Shown: piece after piece, positions 1-5,654 of the stretch
Layout: every line of letters begins with the position of its first letter
Numbering within the stretch: the stretch's first letter is position 1
NCBI GenBank assembly: GCA_021796055.1
Contig: JAJYOS010000471.1
Location: 1 to 5,654, forward strand
Origin: Bacteroidota bacterium
GTDB taxonomy: Bacteria > Bacteroidota > Kryptoniia > Kryptoniales > JAKASW01
DNA length: 5,654 bases
Reading direction: 5' to 3'
The notes under the pieces: model-generated
Databases searched by the model: none
What the model saw: the letters and a program-made list of their open reading frames with translations, nothing else
Told to the model about the DNA's origin: nothing
Translations under genes and position numbers: made by a program

Positions 1-2
1 AC

Positions 3-290
3 GACGAGCTTACTTTCGGATTCGCGAAACCGAACGATGTATTCCTTCATGCTCGCGGTGTGTCTGGCTCGCACGTGATAATAAGAAATGGATCGAGGGA
101 ATACCCTCAGAAGCAGGTCCTGGAATTCGCGGCCAGTATCGCGGCTCACTACAGCAAGGCGCGGACAAGCGGGATTGTTCCCGTCGCTTATACTATGAGA
201 AAATTCGTTAAGAAAGCCAAGGGGCAACCGGGCGCTGTCCTCCTTGACAGAGAAGAGGTAATCTATGTTAAGCCAGGAATTCCCGCCTAA
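3..290 (+). CDS. rqcH: RqcH/NFACT-family protein, C-terminal fragment (5' end outside window)
   Basis: The frame is open from the window edge and ends at TAA 288-290, giving 95 residues. They match the NFACT-R (DUF814) domain that closes RqcH/FbpA/Tae2-type proteins: NDVFLHARGVSGSHVIIRN near the start, then an alanine-rich helix ending in AAHYSKAR, then VPVAYTMRKFVKKAKGQPG and a closing IYVKP. In characterised bacterial members (established for Bacillus RqcH) the protein binds obstructed 50S subunits carrying peptidyl-tRNA and directs C-terminal alanine tailing for degradation. Full-length members run about 550 residues, so most of this gene, including the N-terminal NFACT-N domain with its functional Asp-Arg pair, lies outside and cannot be judged. 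A GTG at 60 is in frame, but the conserved motif begins upstream of it, so it is an internal Val and not a start. Family assignment is confident; the role in this organism is inferred. Confidence 0.9.
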   Translation, partial: DELTFGFAKPNDVFLHARGVSGSHVIIRNGSREYPQKQVLEFAASIAAHYSKARTSGIVPVAYTMRKFVKKAKGQPGAVLLDREEVIYVKPGIPA

Positions 291-396
291 AACCCGCTAA
301 AATTTCCGACCTTTAAGTAATCTTTACACCATTTTCAGCTACTAGTTCAACCGACTAATTGGGCTTTGCGTATAACTGCTTGTTCTCCTGGCGGTT

Positions 397-413
397 ACGG
401 CGCTCGTCGCCGT
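397..413 (+). other. Perfect GC-rich inverted repeat in the leader of the receiver gene
   Basis: ACGGCG (397-402) and CGCCGT (408-413) are perfect complements around a 5-base CTCGT loop. No T-run follows, so it does not look like an intrinsic terminator for the upstream rqcH. It could be a leader hairpin or chance in a locally GC-rich stretch. Confidence 0.3.
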
Positions 414-441
414 CGGCGTGCGGCCCCAGATCATGGCACGA

Positions 442-463
442 TTTTGCATTGCATAATGCGAAA
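442..463 (+). promoter_or_regulatory. 22-base inverted repeat abutting the ribosome site of the receiver gene
   Basis: TTTTGCATT (442-450) and AATGCGAAA (455-463) pair over nine positions around a GCAT loop, with one T-G wobble and all other positions Watson-Crick. The right arm ends on the first A of the AGGA ribosome site (463-466), 11 bases before the ATG at 474. It may be a repressor-type operator or an RNA hairpin affecting ribosome access. Neither is shown, and there is no T-run. Confidence 0.35.
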
Positions 464-466
464 GGA
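463..466 (+). promoter_or_regulatory. Ribosome binding site that fixes the receiver-gene start
   Basis: AGGA lies 7 bases before ATG 474. The other in-frame ATG at 456 has no purine-rich element in front of it, and a start at 366 would add a low-complexity Arg-rich stretch unlike any receiver domain. The site therefore selects 474. Confidence 0.65.
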
Positions 467-473
467 AAAAGAG

Positions 474-839
474 ATGTCGTTAGTCTGCAAAACACTTGTG
501 CTGATAGAGAATTCGGATGCCTTGAAGCTTGTCGCTAAAGCGTTTCCGCATCCCAAGTACGAACTGGAGTTTGTCGATACTGCCGAAGAGGCGAACGCAC
601 GTGCTATCTCCGGAAAAATGGACCTATTTATTGTCGACTCCAAATACGCAGACGATGCGAAGATTGATTCTCTTCAGAGTTCGATGCCCATCCTTTTTGT
701 CGAGCCCGAATACGTTCAGGCCGCGGTGGAAGAGGGTAATACCGCCGAGGAATCCGACAGGGTGAGATCGGCCGCCGAGAAGCTTCTTCGCAAGAACTAT
801 ATCAACTGGATTGTTGATGCGCTCGAATACTCCAGTTGA
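474..839 (+). CDS. Stand-alone degenerate CheY-like receiver protein
   Basis: The product is 121 residues, about the size of one receiver domain with no output domain. It shows the alternating pattern of the CheY fold: a hydrophobic first strand TLVLIEN (7-13), a third strand LFIVD ending at Asp55 (codon 636-638), a fourth strand PILFVE (72-77) and a late RKNY (106-109). Asp55 and Lys107 fit the phosphoacceptor and conserved Lys. The usual Asp-Asp pair at the end of strand one is Glu12-Asn13, and the Thr/Ser after strand four appears to be Glu77, so phosphorylation is doubtful. There is no signal peptide or membrane segment. It precedes the hybrid kinase by 23 bases and is almost certainly cotranscribed, so it may be the kinase's partner or a phosphorylation-independent modulator. 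The receiver assignment rests on the pattern rather than strong identity. The start is set at 474 by the AGGA site; ATG 456 is the alternative. Confidence 0.75.
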   Translation: MSLVCKTLVLIENSDALKLVAKAFPHPKYELEFVDTAEEANARAISGKMDLFIVDSKYADDAKIDSLQSSMPILFVEPEYVQAAVEEGNTAEESDRVRSAAEKLLRKNYINWIVDALEYSS

Positions 840-848
840 CGCACTTTC

Positions 849-855
849 GAGGAGG
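849..855 (+). promoter_or_regulatory. Strong Shine-Dalgarno of the hybrid kinase
   Basis: GAGGAGG ends 7 bases before ATG 863, a near-perfect ribosome site in the 23-base gap after the receiver gene. It supports ATG 863 as the true start and independent, efficient initiation of the kinase. Confidence 0.8.
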
Positions 856-862
856 CATTTAA

Positions 863-3538
863 ATGAGCGAAACTTTACTTGTGATTGCGGCAGTCTTGTC
901 GCTGCTGCTGATGGTGGTATACGGGTTCATGAAGAAACAGAAGAACCTGGAAAACGAACTTGAGTCCGCACGAAGAATAAAAACCATCGCAGGTCTCAAA
1001 ATTCCGAAGAACGCATCTCTTGAGGATGTGCTGAGAGGTGCCCTGTCAGCGCTGGAGAGGGCGTATGGCTCGAAAGAAAGCAGGCTGACTTTCAGCGGCA
1101 GCGCGTTCGGCGAGTTTCTCATTTCTGAAGGGGCTGAGAACAGGAAGTCTTTGAGCGTCCTCGAAAGGATAGACAGCGCACTCAATCATATCGACAAGAG
1201 GCAAATCTCATCGCGCGAAATTCCAGGCCAGAGCGGTAAGATGATAATCTTCGTCGTGGATGACCAGGAGTTCTCGTGCAGGATAGAGTTGAAGAGCGAT
1301 GCACAGCTTGCCCCGACTGAGTACTGGTACATGCAGGAACTTATCAGGGAGAAGCTCTCCAGGTCGCTTCTCGATAAGATGGAGCAGGTTGTGAGGTCTG
1401 CTTTGAAGGACCTTGGGACGCCTTACGCCCTCATAGACCGAAGAGGAAATATCGTTCACGAAAACGACGCTTTCATAACTTCGTTTCACCGGTCTAATGA
1501 ACCAGAACTTGCCGAGATGGTTGAGGAGTTGAGTAAGAGCGGAAAGGATCGAAAAGTTTTTGCGAGCAAAACTCTCGGCAGGAGAATCGCCATACTGAGG
1601 GTCGACAAAAATTTGTTCGCGGTGTTTTCTCCTTCGGTGGAAGACAGCATCCGCAAGACGTTTAATCCCACTGATTCTTTCGTCCTGGACGCTCTCGAGA
1701 GTTTGAATCTTGGAATGGTTGTATTAGCTGCCGACGGCAAAGTCCAGAATCCTGATTACAAGATCACTTCGATCAACAGCGCTTTTTACCGGATATTCGG
1801 ACTTGACGGGAGCAGCGCGCAATCCGATGAGGTCGCTGAGATTCTGGCGTCAGCAGTCAGACCGGATGAAACGAGTAAATTAAGCTCGGGTCTGCCGAAA
1901 CTTCAGGGTGAGTTCAATTACATGAGACGCGATGGGCTGAAGGTACGCGCAAGGTTGACCATCATAAAAGGGAACGACGATTTGCAGGCGGTGATTTTCG
2001 AGCCTGTAGAAAACAGGGATTTTCTCCTCTCGACATACAAGCAGCTTCTCGAATCGGCTCGGCGGCTGTTCGTTCAAAATGACATGAGAGGATTTTTGAA
2101 GGATATTATGGACCTCAGCCGAGCCGACGGAGTGGCGCTGGTAAGCTTGGACGCTGGCTCCAACAAATTCGAAGTGAAGGAGAAGGCGGGATTCATTATC
2201 AATGTTCCGCAGGTGCTCCTTAGCGATCTGGCGGCTCGTGATTTCGTGAATTCGCAGGGTTACCTTGTGGCGCCGGTAAGAGAGCGGGACTGGATTAGCA
2301 GCGCGGTCATAGCGCTAAAGCCAAGTCCGGAGGTAATCGAGGCGATAATTGCCGCCGCAAAAATCTTGGAAGCCTACTTCGTCACTCAAAGCGAGATACT
2401 CGCACTGAAATCGAACTCCGCGAATCTTATTGAAGAAGTGAAGAGGGCGGATGTGGCGAATAAATCCAAATCTGAATTTCTCGCGAATGTAAGCCACGAG
2501 ATCCGTACTCCGCTGAATTCAATAATAGGTTTCGCCGACATAATCCACACGGACACCGACGATCTCGACAAAGAACTTCTCCTCGAGTTCAGCGGCAACA
2601 TCGTAACGGCCGGGAAACATCTCCTTAGCCTCATTAACGACGTCCTGGATCTGGCGAAAGTTGAAACCGGGAAAATGAAGCTTGACCTGCAGGAGTTTTC
2701 CGTTCGAGAAGTCGTTGAAAGCGTAAGTCGCATACTACGCCCATTGCTCGATCGTAAGCACGTCACCGTTAATACCATGTTCGAAGATGGTGTCGACGTG
2801 CTGATCGCGGATACTGTGAAGTTCAAGCAAATACTCTACAACCTCCTGAACAATGCCATAAATTACAGCCCGGACAGGAGCACAGTACGCCTGGAAATGG
2901 TAAAATCGGGCAGCGGGGTCGAGTTGCGCGTGATAGATAAAGGAACAGGTATAAAGAAAGAAGATCTTGATAAGCTCTTCAAACCCTTCGTGCAATTAGG
3001 AGACGCCCGATCCGGAAGTGGTCTCGGACTCGCACTGACCAAGAGGTTGGTTGAGCTCCATGGCGGTAATATATGGATCGACAGTGTCTACGGAGCGGGC
3101 ACAACGATCGTCGTTTACTTCCCGCAGTCAGTTTTGACCCATTCCGATGCGCCGGAGAAGAATGGGAGCGTTTCGTCCCCCGAAGAGGAAATTTACTTTG
3201 TAACCGAAGACGAACAGCTGTACAGTCTATTCACTACCATAATGGACGGCGTCGGGTTTAGAACAACGAGGTTAAGCCCGAAGTCTGCTGAAAACGCGCT
3301 AGGTCAGCTCAATGGTGATAGCGTTCTGGTTGTCGATGCCAAGCCAGATAACATCACAGCTGAAGTAGTGAGTGCTTTAAGAGACGCGGGGAAAACGCTT
3401 CTTCTTACTAGCCCAGAGAACGTTAGGTTGGTCTCAGAATTACTGAAAGATTATGAGAGCAAACTCAGTTTCATTGATAGAAGGAATTTCACGAAGAGCG
3501 AACTTATAGCGGAGCTGAATAATGTCGGTCGCGTGTGA
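863..3538 (+). CDS. Membrane-anchored hybrid sensor histidine kinase (PAS, GAF-like, HisKA, HATPase, degenerate receiver)
   Basis: The 891-residue product opens with one hydrophobic segment (about 4-22) followed by KKQK, which puts nearly everything in the cytoplasm with no extracellular sensor. A short helical linker (25-45) leads to a poorly recognised region (50-170). A PAS-like segment follows (about 173-255), then a clearer PAS domain (270-380, with GMVVLAADGKV and INSAFYRIFGL) and a GAF-like domain (385-505). HisKA carries SHEIRTPLNSIIGF with phospho-acceptor His545 (codon 2495-2497). The HATPase has N-box Asn664 (NLLNNAINYSP), G1 DKGTG (692-696), F-box FKPF (706-709) and G2 GSGLGL (718-723), so kinase activity is expected. 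Residues 775-891 form a receiver that keeps Asp825 and Thr849 but has Thr781-Glu782 for the acidic pair and probably Arg874 for the Lys. The signal is probably intracellular (ligand, redox or energy state), by inference from the PAS/GAF content. It is the last gene of its operon and is followed by a terminator at 3575. Confidence 0.93.
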   Translation: MSETLLVIAAVLSLLLMVVYGFMKKQKNLENELESARRIKTIAGLKIPKNASLEDVLRGALSALERAYGSKESRLTFSGSAFGEFLISEGAENRKSLSVLERIDSALNHIDKRQISSREIPGQSGKMIIFVVDDQEFSCRIELKSDAQLAPTEYWYMQELIREKLSRSLLDKMEQVVRSALKDLGTPYALIDRRGNIVHENDAFITSFHRSNEPELAEMVEELSKSGKDRKVFASKTLGRRIAILRVDKNLFAVFSPSVEDSIRKTFNPTDSFVLDALESLNLGMVVLAADGKVQNPDYKITSINSAFYRIFGLDGSSAQSDEVAEILASAVRPDETSKLSSGLPKLQGEFNYMRRDGLKVRARLTIIKGNDDLQAVIFEPVENRDFLLSTYKQLLESARRLFVQNDMRGFLKDIMDLSRADGVALVSLDAGSNKFEVKEKAGFIINVPQVLLSDLAARDFVNSQGYLVAPVRERDWISSAVIALKPSPEVIEAIIAAAKILEAYFVTQSEILALKSNSANLIEEVKRADVANKSKSEFLANVSHEIRTPLNSIIGFADIIHTDTDDLDKELLLEFSGNIVTAGKHLLSLINDVLDLAKVETGKMKLDLQEFSVREVVESVSRILRPLLDRKHVTVNTMFEDGVDVLIADTVKFKQILYNLLNNAINYSPDRSTVRLEMVKSGSGVELRVIDKGTGIKKEDLDKLFKPFVQLGDARSGSGLGLALTKRLVELHGGNIWIDSVYGAGTTIVVYFPQSVLTHSDAPEKNGSVSSPEEEIYFVTEDEQLYSLFTTIMDGVGFRTTRLSPKSAENALGQLNGDSVLVVDAKPDNITAEVVSALRDAGKTLLLTSPENVRLVSELLKDYESKLSFIDRRNFTKSELIAELNNVGRV

Positions 3539-3562
3539 GCGGCCGCATTAAACATGGTATAG

Positions 3563-4408
3563 TTATGCCCCCTCGAGCTGGTGCCGCCCGTTTGTGCGCC
3601 GGGTGGTACCGGCTCTCTTTTTTTTCAAGCATTCCACTATTTCTTCCGCGCTGAAGGCCGGCAGCTCCAGATCTAGAGCGGAGGAAATTCTGGCGTACGC
3701 CGGATAGCCGATCCCCGCTCGTCTCATCAAGTCTCTCGCGTCCTTCCCGGCGAACAGCCTATCCCTCTCGCCGCTGAACTGCGCCTCGCCGTGTGAAAGC
3801 AGCAGCATGTCGTCAGCGTAAGGGAGAAGAAAATTCAAATCATGCGTGACCATCACGACAGTGGTACCTCTCGCCTTGAGGAAGGCAAGAAGAGTCCCCA
3901 GATATTTCTTTTCGCGAAGCGATAAACCAGCGGTAGGTTCATCGAGCGCCAGAATCGGAGTCCCCATGGCCGCCGATCCACCTATCGTCACAAGTCTGCG
4001 AAGCGCGTACATTAACGAGTAGGGATTTGATTTCAGATGCTCGGCAAGGTGAAGGGTATCCACGATGGAGTCGAAGAGTCCGTCGCCCCTCCCGATGTTA
4101 TCTATGCCGAATCTAAGTTCCTTTTTCACCGTCTGAGCGAAAAGCTGGTCGTCGGGATTTTGAAAGCTCAGTGCGCAAAGTCTCGCCAGCTCGCTGGTTC
4201 GCTTGCCGTCTGTAATTGTCTCTCCGAGCGTGATTCGTCCCACGGTCGGCTTCAGAATGCCGTTCATCAGTTTGAGGAAAGTGCTTTTGCCAGATCCGTT
4301 GTGTCCCACGACCAGAATAGTTCTCCCCGAATCGAACTCGCACGAAACGTTCTTCAGCGCGGTTCTGGTGTCGTAGGTAAACGATACATTTTCAAAGCGG
4401 ACTTTCAA
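3563..4408 (-). CDS. ECF transporter ATPase subunit with degenerate signature motif
   Basis: This 281-residue ABC ATPase is of the CbiO/EcfA type. It has A-loop Tyr12, Walker A GHNGSGKST (35-43), Q-loop Gln83 within the ECF-typical FQNPDDQLF, Walker B ILALDEP (152-158) and H-loop His189 in MVTHD. It would bind the membrane subunit EcfT and power vitamin or metal uptake with an S component. Two motifs are eroded: the ABC signature expected after NPYS reads LMYAL (132-136), losing Ser and Gly, and the D-loop reads AGLSL with Ser163 for Asp. The frame is otherwise intact, so this is not a pseudogene. Translation starts at TTG 4408-4406, overlapping the TGA of the upstream ATPase gene by 4 bases, with AAAGGA 5 bases upstream; no usable ATG exists before residue 48. 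The basic C-terminal tail (262-281) is encoded by the opposing operon's terminator. Whether it is EcfA1 or EcfA2 cannot be told by eye. Substrate unknown. Confidence 0.9.
   Translation of the reverse strand: MKVRFENVSFTYDTRTALKNVSCEFDSGRTILVVGHNGSGKSTFLKLMNGILKPTVGRITLGETITDGKRTSELARLCALSFQNPDDQLFAQTVKKELRFGIDNIGRGDGLFDSIVDTLHLAEHLKSNPYSLMYALRRLVTIGGSAAMGTPILALDEPTAGLSLREKKYLGTLLAFLKARGTTVVMVTHDLNFLLPYADDMLLLSHGEAQFSGERDRLFAGKDARDLMRRAGIGYPAYARISSALDLELPAFSAEEIVECLKKKRAGTTRRTNGRHQLEGA
3575..3625 (+). terminator. Intrinsic terminator of the receiver-kinase operon, inside the convergent ATPase gene
   Basis: Bases 3575-3590 pair with 3600-3615 over 16 positions around a 9-base loop. After two bases (TC) come eight T (3618-3625). 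The stem has three non-Watson-Crick pairs (3579/3611, 3583/3607, 3586/3604), and all three are G-U in the plus-strand RNA. In the minus-strand RNA they become A-C mismatches, and no U-run follows on that side. It therefore works in one direction only and ends transcription 37 to 87 bases after the kinase stop. Confidence 0.85.
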
Positions 4409-5235
4409 TTCGGTCCTTTCAAAGCAGAAATCGCTTTTCGGTAATTCAATTCGTATGGCGGCGCTTGCCGGTTCTCACGTGTGATTCCTTCTTCATCCGC
4501 TTTGGCGACGCACATCGTCCAGGCCGGGAGATCGAGATAAGCTACGCTCGACCGGGTGATCGCCTCCTCCGGCGGACCATCGGCAACTATCTTTCCTTCG
4601 GAGAGCACTACCAATCTGTCTGCAACTTTCAAAATGAAGTATGGATCGTTCTCAGCGATCAGCAACGCCATTTCTCGCTTCAACTCTGTCAGCACACCTC
4701 CGAGGTAAGCGGTGGACTCCGGGTCAAGCTGGCTGAGTGGCTCATCGAGAACGAGAAGGTCCGGTTTGCCCGCTATTGCGGCAGCAAGAACAACCTTTTG
4801 TTTTTCTCCTCCGGAAAGCTCTAGAGGGCTTCTGTCAGCGAGGTGGCCGATTCTGACCATGTCGATTGCTTCGGATACCCGACGCACGGTTTCCTGGCGC
4901 GGCAGACCGAGGTTCTCGCAGGAGAATGCGATTTCCTCCATCACGGTTGAGCGGAGGTAAGTTATCTGAGAATAGAAATTCTGGAGGACGATGCCGACTC
5001 TTGCCCTCTCTCCGTTTGCGCCATCGCTCCTCCTTATCACTCCTTTGAAAGTCATCGCGGGGTAAGTCTCTGTTAATCCAGCGATGGCGAGGCAAAGTGT
5101 GGATTTTCCAGAACCGCTGAGACCGCTGACAACCACGCTCTCCCTTGAATTTAGGTCGAAGTTGATTCCGTTCAGCGCTGGAGGCGAATCCTTCGTGTAT
5201 GAAAGCGAGAATTCCGTCAGCGAAACAATTTTCAT
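4405..5235 (-). CDS. ECF transporter ATPase subunit with intact signature and Asn in place of the H-loop His
   Basis: This 276-residue ABC ATPase is the partner of the 281-aa subunit. It has A-loop Tyr13, Walker A GLSGSGKST (38-46), Q-loop Gln85 with Gln90 further on, an intact signature LSGGE (140-144), Walker B LLVLDEP (160-166) and D-loop Asp171 in SQLDP. The switch His normally in a V-E/T-H-D sequence is Asn196 here (AEND, codon AAC at 4650-4648). The segment GPPEEAI (220-226) is typical of CbiO/EcfA proteins, and about 45 extra residues of unknown role follow. The QNFYSQ after the Q-loop replaces the usual Q-D/N-P-x-x-Q. It starts at ATG 5235, overlapping the ecfT stop in an ATGA, with only a weak AGG upstream, so coupling to ecfT translation is likely. 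It would form a heterodimer with the 281-aa subunit on the cytoplasmic face of EcfT. Substrate unknown. Confidence 0.9.
   Translation of the reverse strand: MKIVSLTEFSLSYTKDSPPALNGINFDLNSRESVVVSGLSGSGKSTLCLAIAGLTETYPAMTFKGVIRRSDGANGERARVGIVLQNFYSQITYLRSTVMEEIAFSCENLGLPRQETVRRVSEAIDMVRIGHLADRSPLELSGGEKQKVVLAAAIAGKPDLLVLDEPLSQLDPESTAYLGGVLTELKREMALLIAENDPYFILKVADRLVVLSEGKIVADGPPEEAITRSSVAYLDLPAWTMCVAKADEEGITRENRQAPPYELNYRKAISALKGPN
4414..4419 (-). promoter_or_regulatory. Ribosome binding site for the TTG-started ATPase gene
   Basis: AAAGGA on the minus strand lies 5 bases before the TTG start, within the last codons of the upstream ATPase gene. It supports the unusual start codon and suggests translational coupling. 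Confidence 0.65.
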
Positions 5236-5654
5236 TTTACGAACCTGGCGATCGTGACAGCTACCCCAGCCAGCAAGACAAGCCGCCCAATAAAAAGGCC
5301 TTTGCGGTTCACTATTATTTCTACAAGTGGTACGACGATGGGTGTCGCGGGCGATTTTTTGTCAGAGAAATTCGCGGCACGAAGCGCGAGGCCGCGGTCG
5401 AGACTCTCGGCGATGTACGAATAAGAAAGGGGCACGAGCATCGGGAGGAGGTATTTCGCTCTCGCGAAAACGTTTTTCGTGGTGTCGAGCCCGCGGGCCG
5501 ATTGTGCCGTGTAAATCTTTTGCAGCTTGTCACGCATGAGGTGAACCATCGCAACCGACAGGAGGTAAATGTAAATGAACCGTCTGTCGGCGCCTCTCGA
5601 GGCGAGATATTCGGAAATTGTCTCGGGTTTCACACGAGAAAAGTAGTAACTGAT
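5232..5654 (-). CDS. ecfT: ECF transporter transmembrane subunit EcfT, C-terminal part (5' end outside window)
   Basis: The frame is open to the window edge: codons upstream of GTG 5633-5631 read ISYYFSR in phase. So 140 residues are visible of a family that usually runs about 250-270. Numbering from that GTG, a membrane segment (19-33) leads into the coupling-helix region with TAQSARGLD (42-50). Next come LLPMLVPLSYSYIAES (62-77), a second coupling helix RGLALRAANF (80-89), and a final membrane segment (113-131). The order and the QxARGLD motif are characteristic of EcfT/CbiQ, whose coupling helices dock into the two ATPases and transmit ATP-driven movement to the S component. The second helix normally ends in Ala-Arg-Gly but reads Ala-Ala-Asn here. 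The stop overlaps the next gene's ATG. The promoter and any S-component gene would lie beyond 5654. Confidence 0.87.
   Translation of the reverse strand: MSYYFSRVKPETISEYLASRGADRRFIYIYLLSVAMVHLMRDKLQKIYTAQSARGLDTTKNVFARAKYLLPMLVPLSYSYIAESLDRGLALRAANFSDKKSPATPIVVPLVEIIVNRKGLFIGRLVLLAGVAVTIARFVK

Noticed and set aside
291..340. Terminator after the rqcH fragment.
   Set aside because: No stem followed by a T-run is visible. The hairpin at 397-413 lacks a U-tract, so read-through into the signalling operon remains possible.
346..376. Possible promoter for the signalling operon: TATAAC at 371-376, with TTCAAC at 346-351.
   Set aside because: The -10-like element matches 5 of 6 but the -35 candidate matches only 3 of 6 at a long 19-base spacing. 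The TTTACA at 323-328 has no -10 at a usable distance. The operon promoter probably lies in 291-440 but cannot be placed.
366..473. N-terminal extension of the receiver protein from position 366.
   Set aside because: It adds an Arg-rich, low-complexity stretch with no ribosome site. The receiver fold begins right after ATG 474, which has AGGA in front.
2386..2826. Long open frame on the minus strand opposite the HisKA region (146 codons).
   Set aside because: It is Ser/Arg-rich, has no recognisable domain and lies antisense to strongly conserved kinase motifs; it is a shadow of the coding bias there.
3539..3546. Eight-base palindrome GCGGCCGC just after the kinase stop.
   Set aside because: A short GC palindrome with no loop and no T-run; likely chance in this composition. 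The real terminator lies at 3575-3625.
3563..4408. The degenerate signature as a sign of a pseudogene.
   Set aside because: The frame is full length, the other catalytic motifs are intact, the gene is tightly coupled in an operon, and its losses complement those of its partner.
1..5654. tRNA/rRNA genes, CRISPR arrays, insertion sequences or long direct repeats.
   Set aside because: Coding sequence fills nearly all of the window, and no repeat arrays, transposase-like frames or tRNA-like cloverleafs were recognised by eye.

Overview
The window is a compact, ordinary-looking bacterial chromosome segment with about half G+C, Shine-Dalgarno-led genes, few gaps and no mobile DNA, RNA genes or CRISPR. 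Genes carry clear AGGA/GAGGAGG ribosome sites. An NFACT/RqcH gene next to a PAS/GAF hybrid kinase and an ECF transporter does not fix a phylum. A Bacteroidota/Chlorobi-like or other non-proteobacterial lineage is possible but is only a guess.

Layout. (1) Positions 3-290, plus strand: the last 95 residues of an RqcH/NFACT-family ribosome quality control protein, cut by the window edge. (2) Positions 291-473: a 183-base gap with no strong promoter, but with two hairpin-capable inverted repeats, one ending at the ribosome site of the next gene. (3) Positions 474-3538, plus strand: a two-gene signalling operon, a stand-alone degenerate receiver protein (121 aa) followed after 23 bases by an 891-aa single-TM hybrid sensor kinase with its own degenerate C-terminal receiver. 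(4) Positions 3575-3625: a strong intrinsic terminator for that operon, lying inside the 3' end of the convergent transporter gene. (5) Positions 5654-3563, minus strand: an energy-coupling factor (ECF) transporter module read as ecfT (5' end outside the window), then two ATPase genes, each overlapping its neighbour by 4 bases.

The most interesting reading concerns the ECF module. The 281-aa ATPase has lost its ABC signature (LMYAL in place of LSxGQ) and its D-loop Asp. The 276-aa ATPase has lost its H-loop His (Asn196). In a head-to-tail ABC dimer these three losses mostly fall in the same composite ATP site, while the other site keeps its full catalytic set. The ecfT product also has one intact coupling-helix Ala-Arg-Gly motif and one eroded one (Ala-Ala-Asn). 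Together this suggests a deliberately asymmetric ECF energy module with one degenerate site, as known in heterodimeric ABC exporters but not usual for ECF importers. No substrate-binding S component is visible, so the substrate is unknown.
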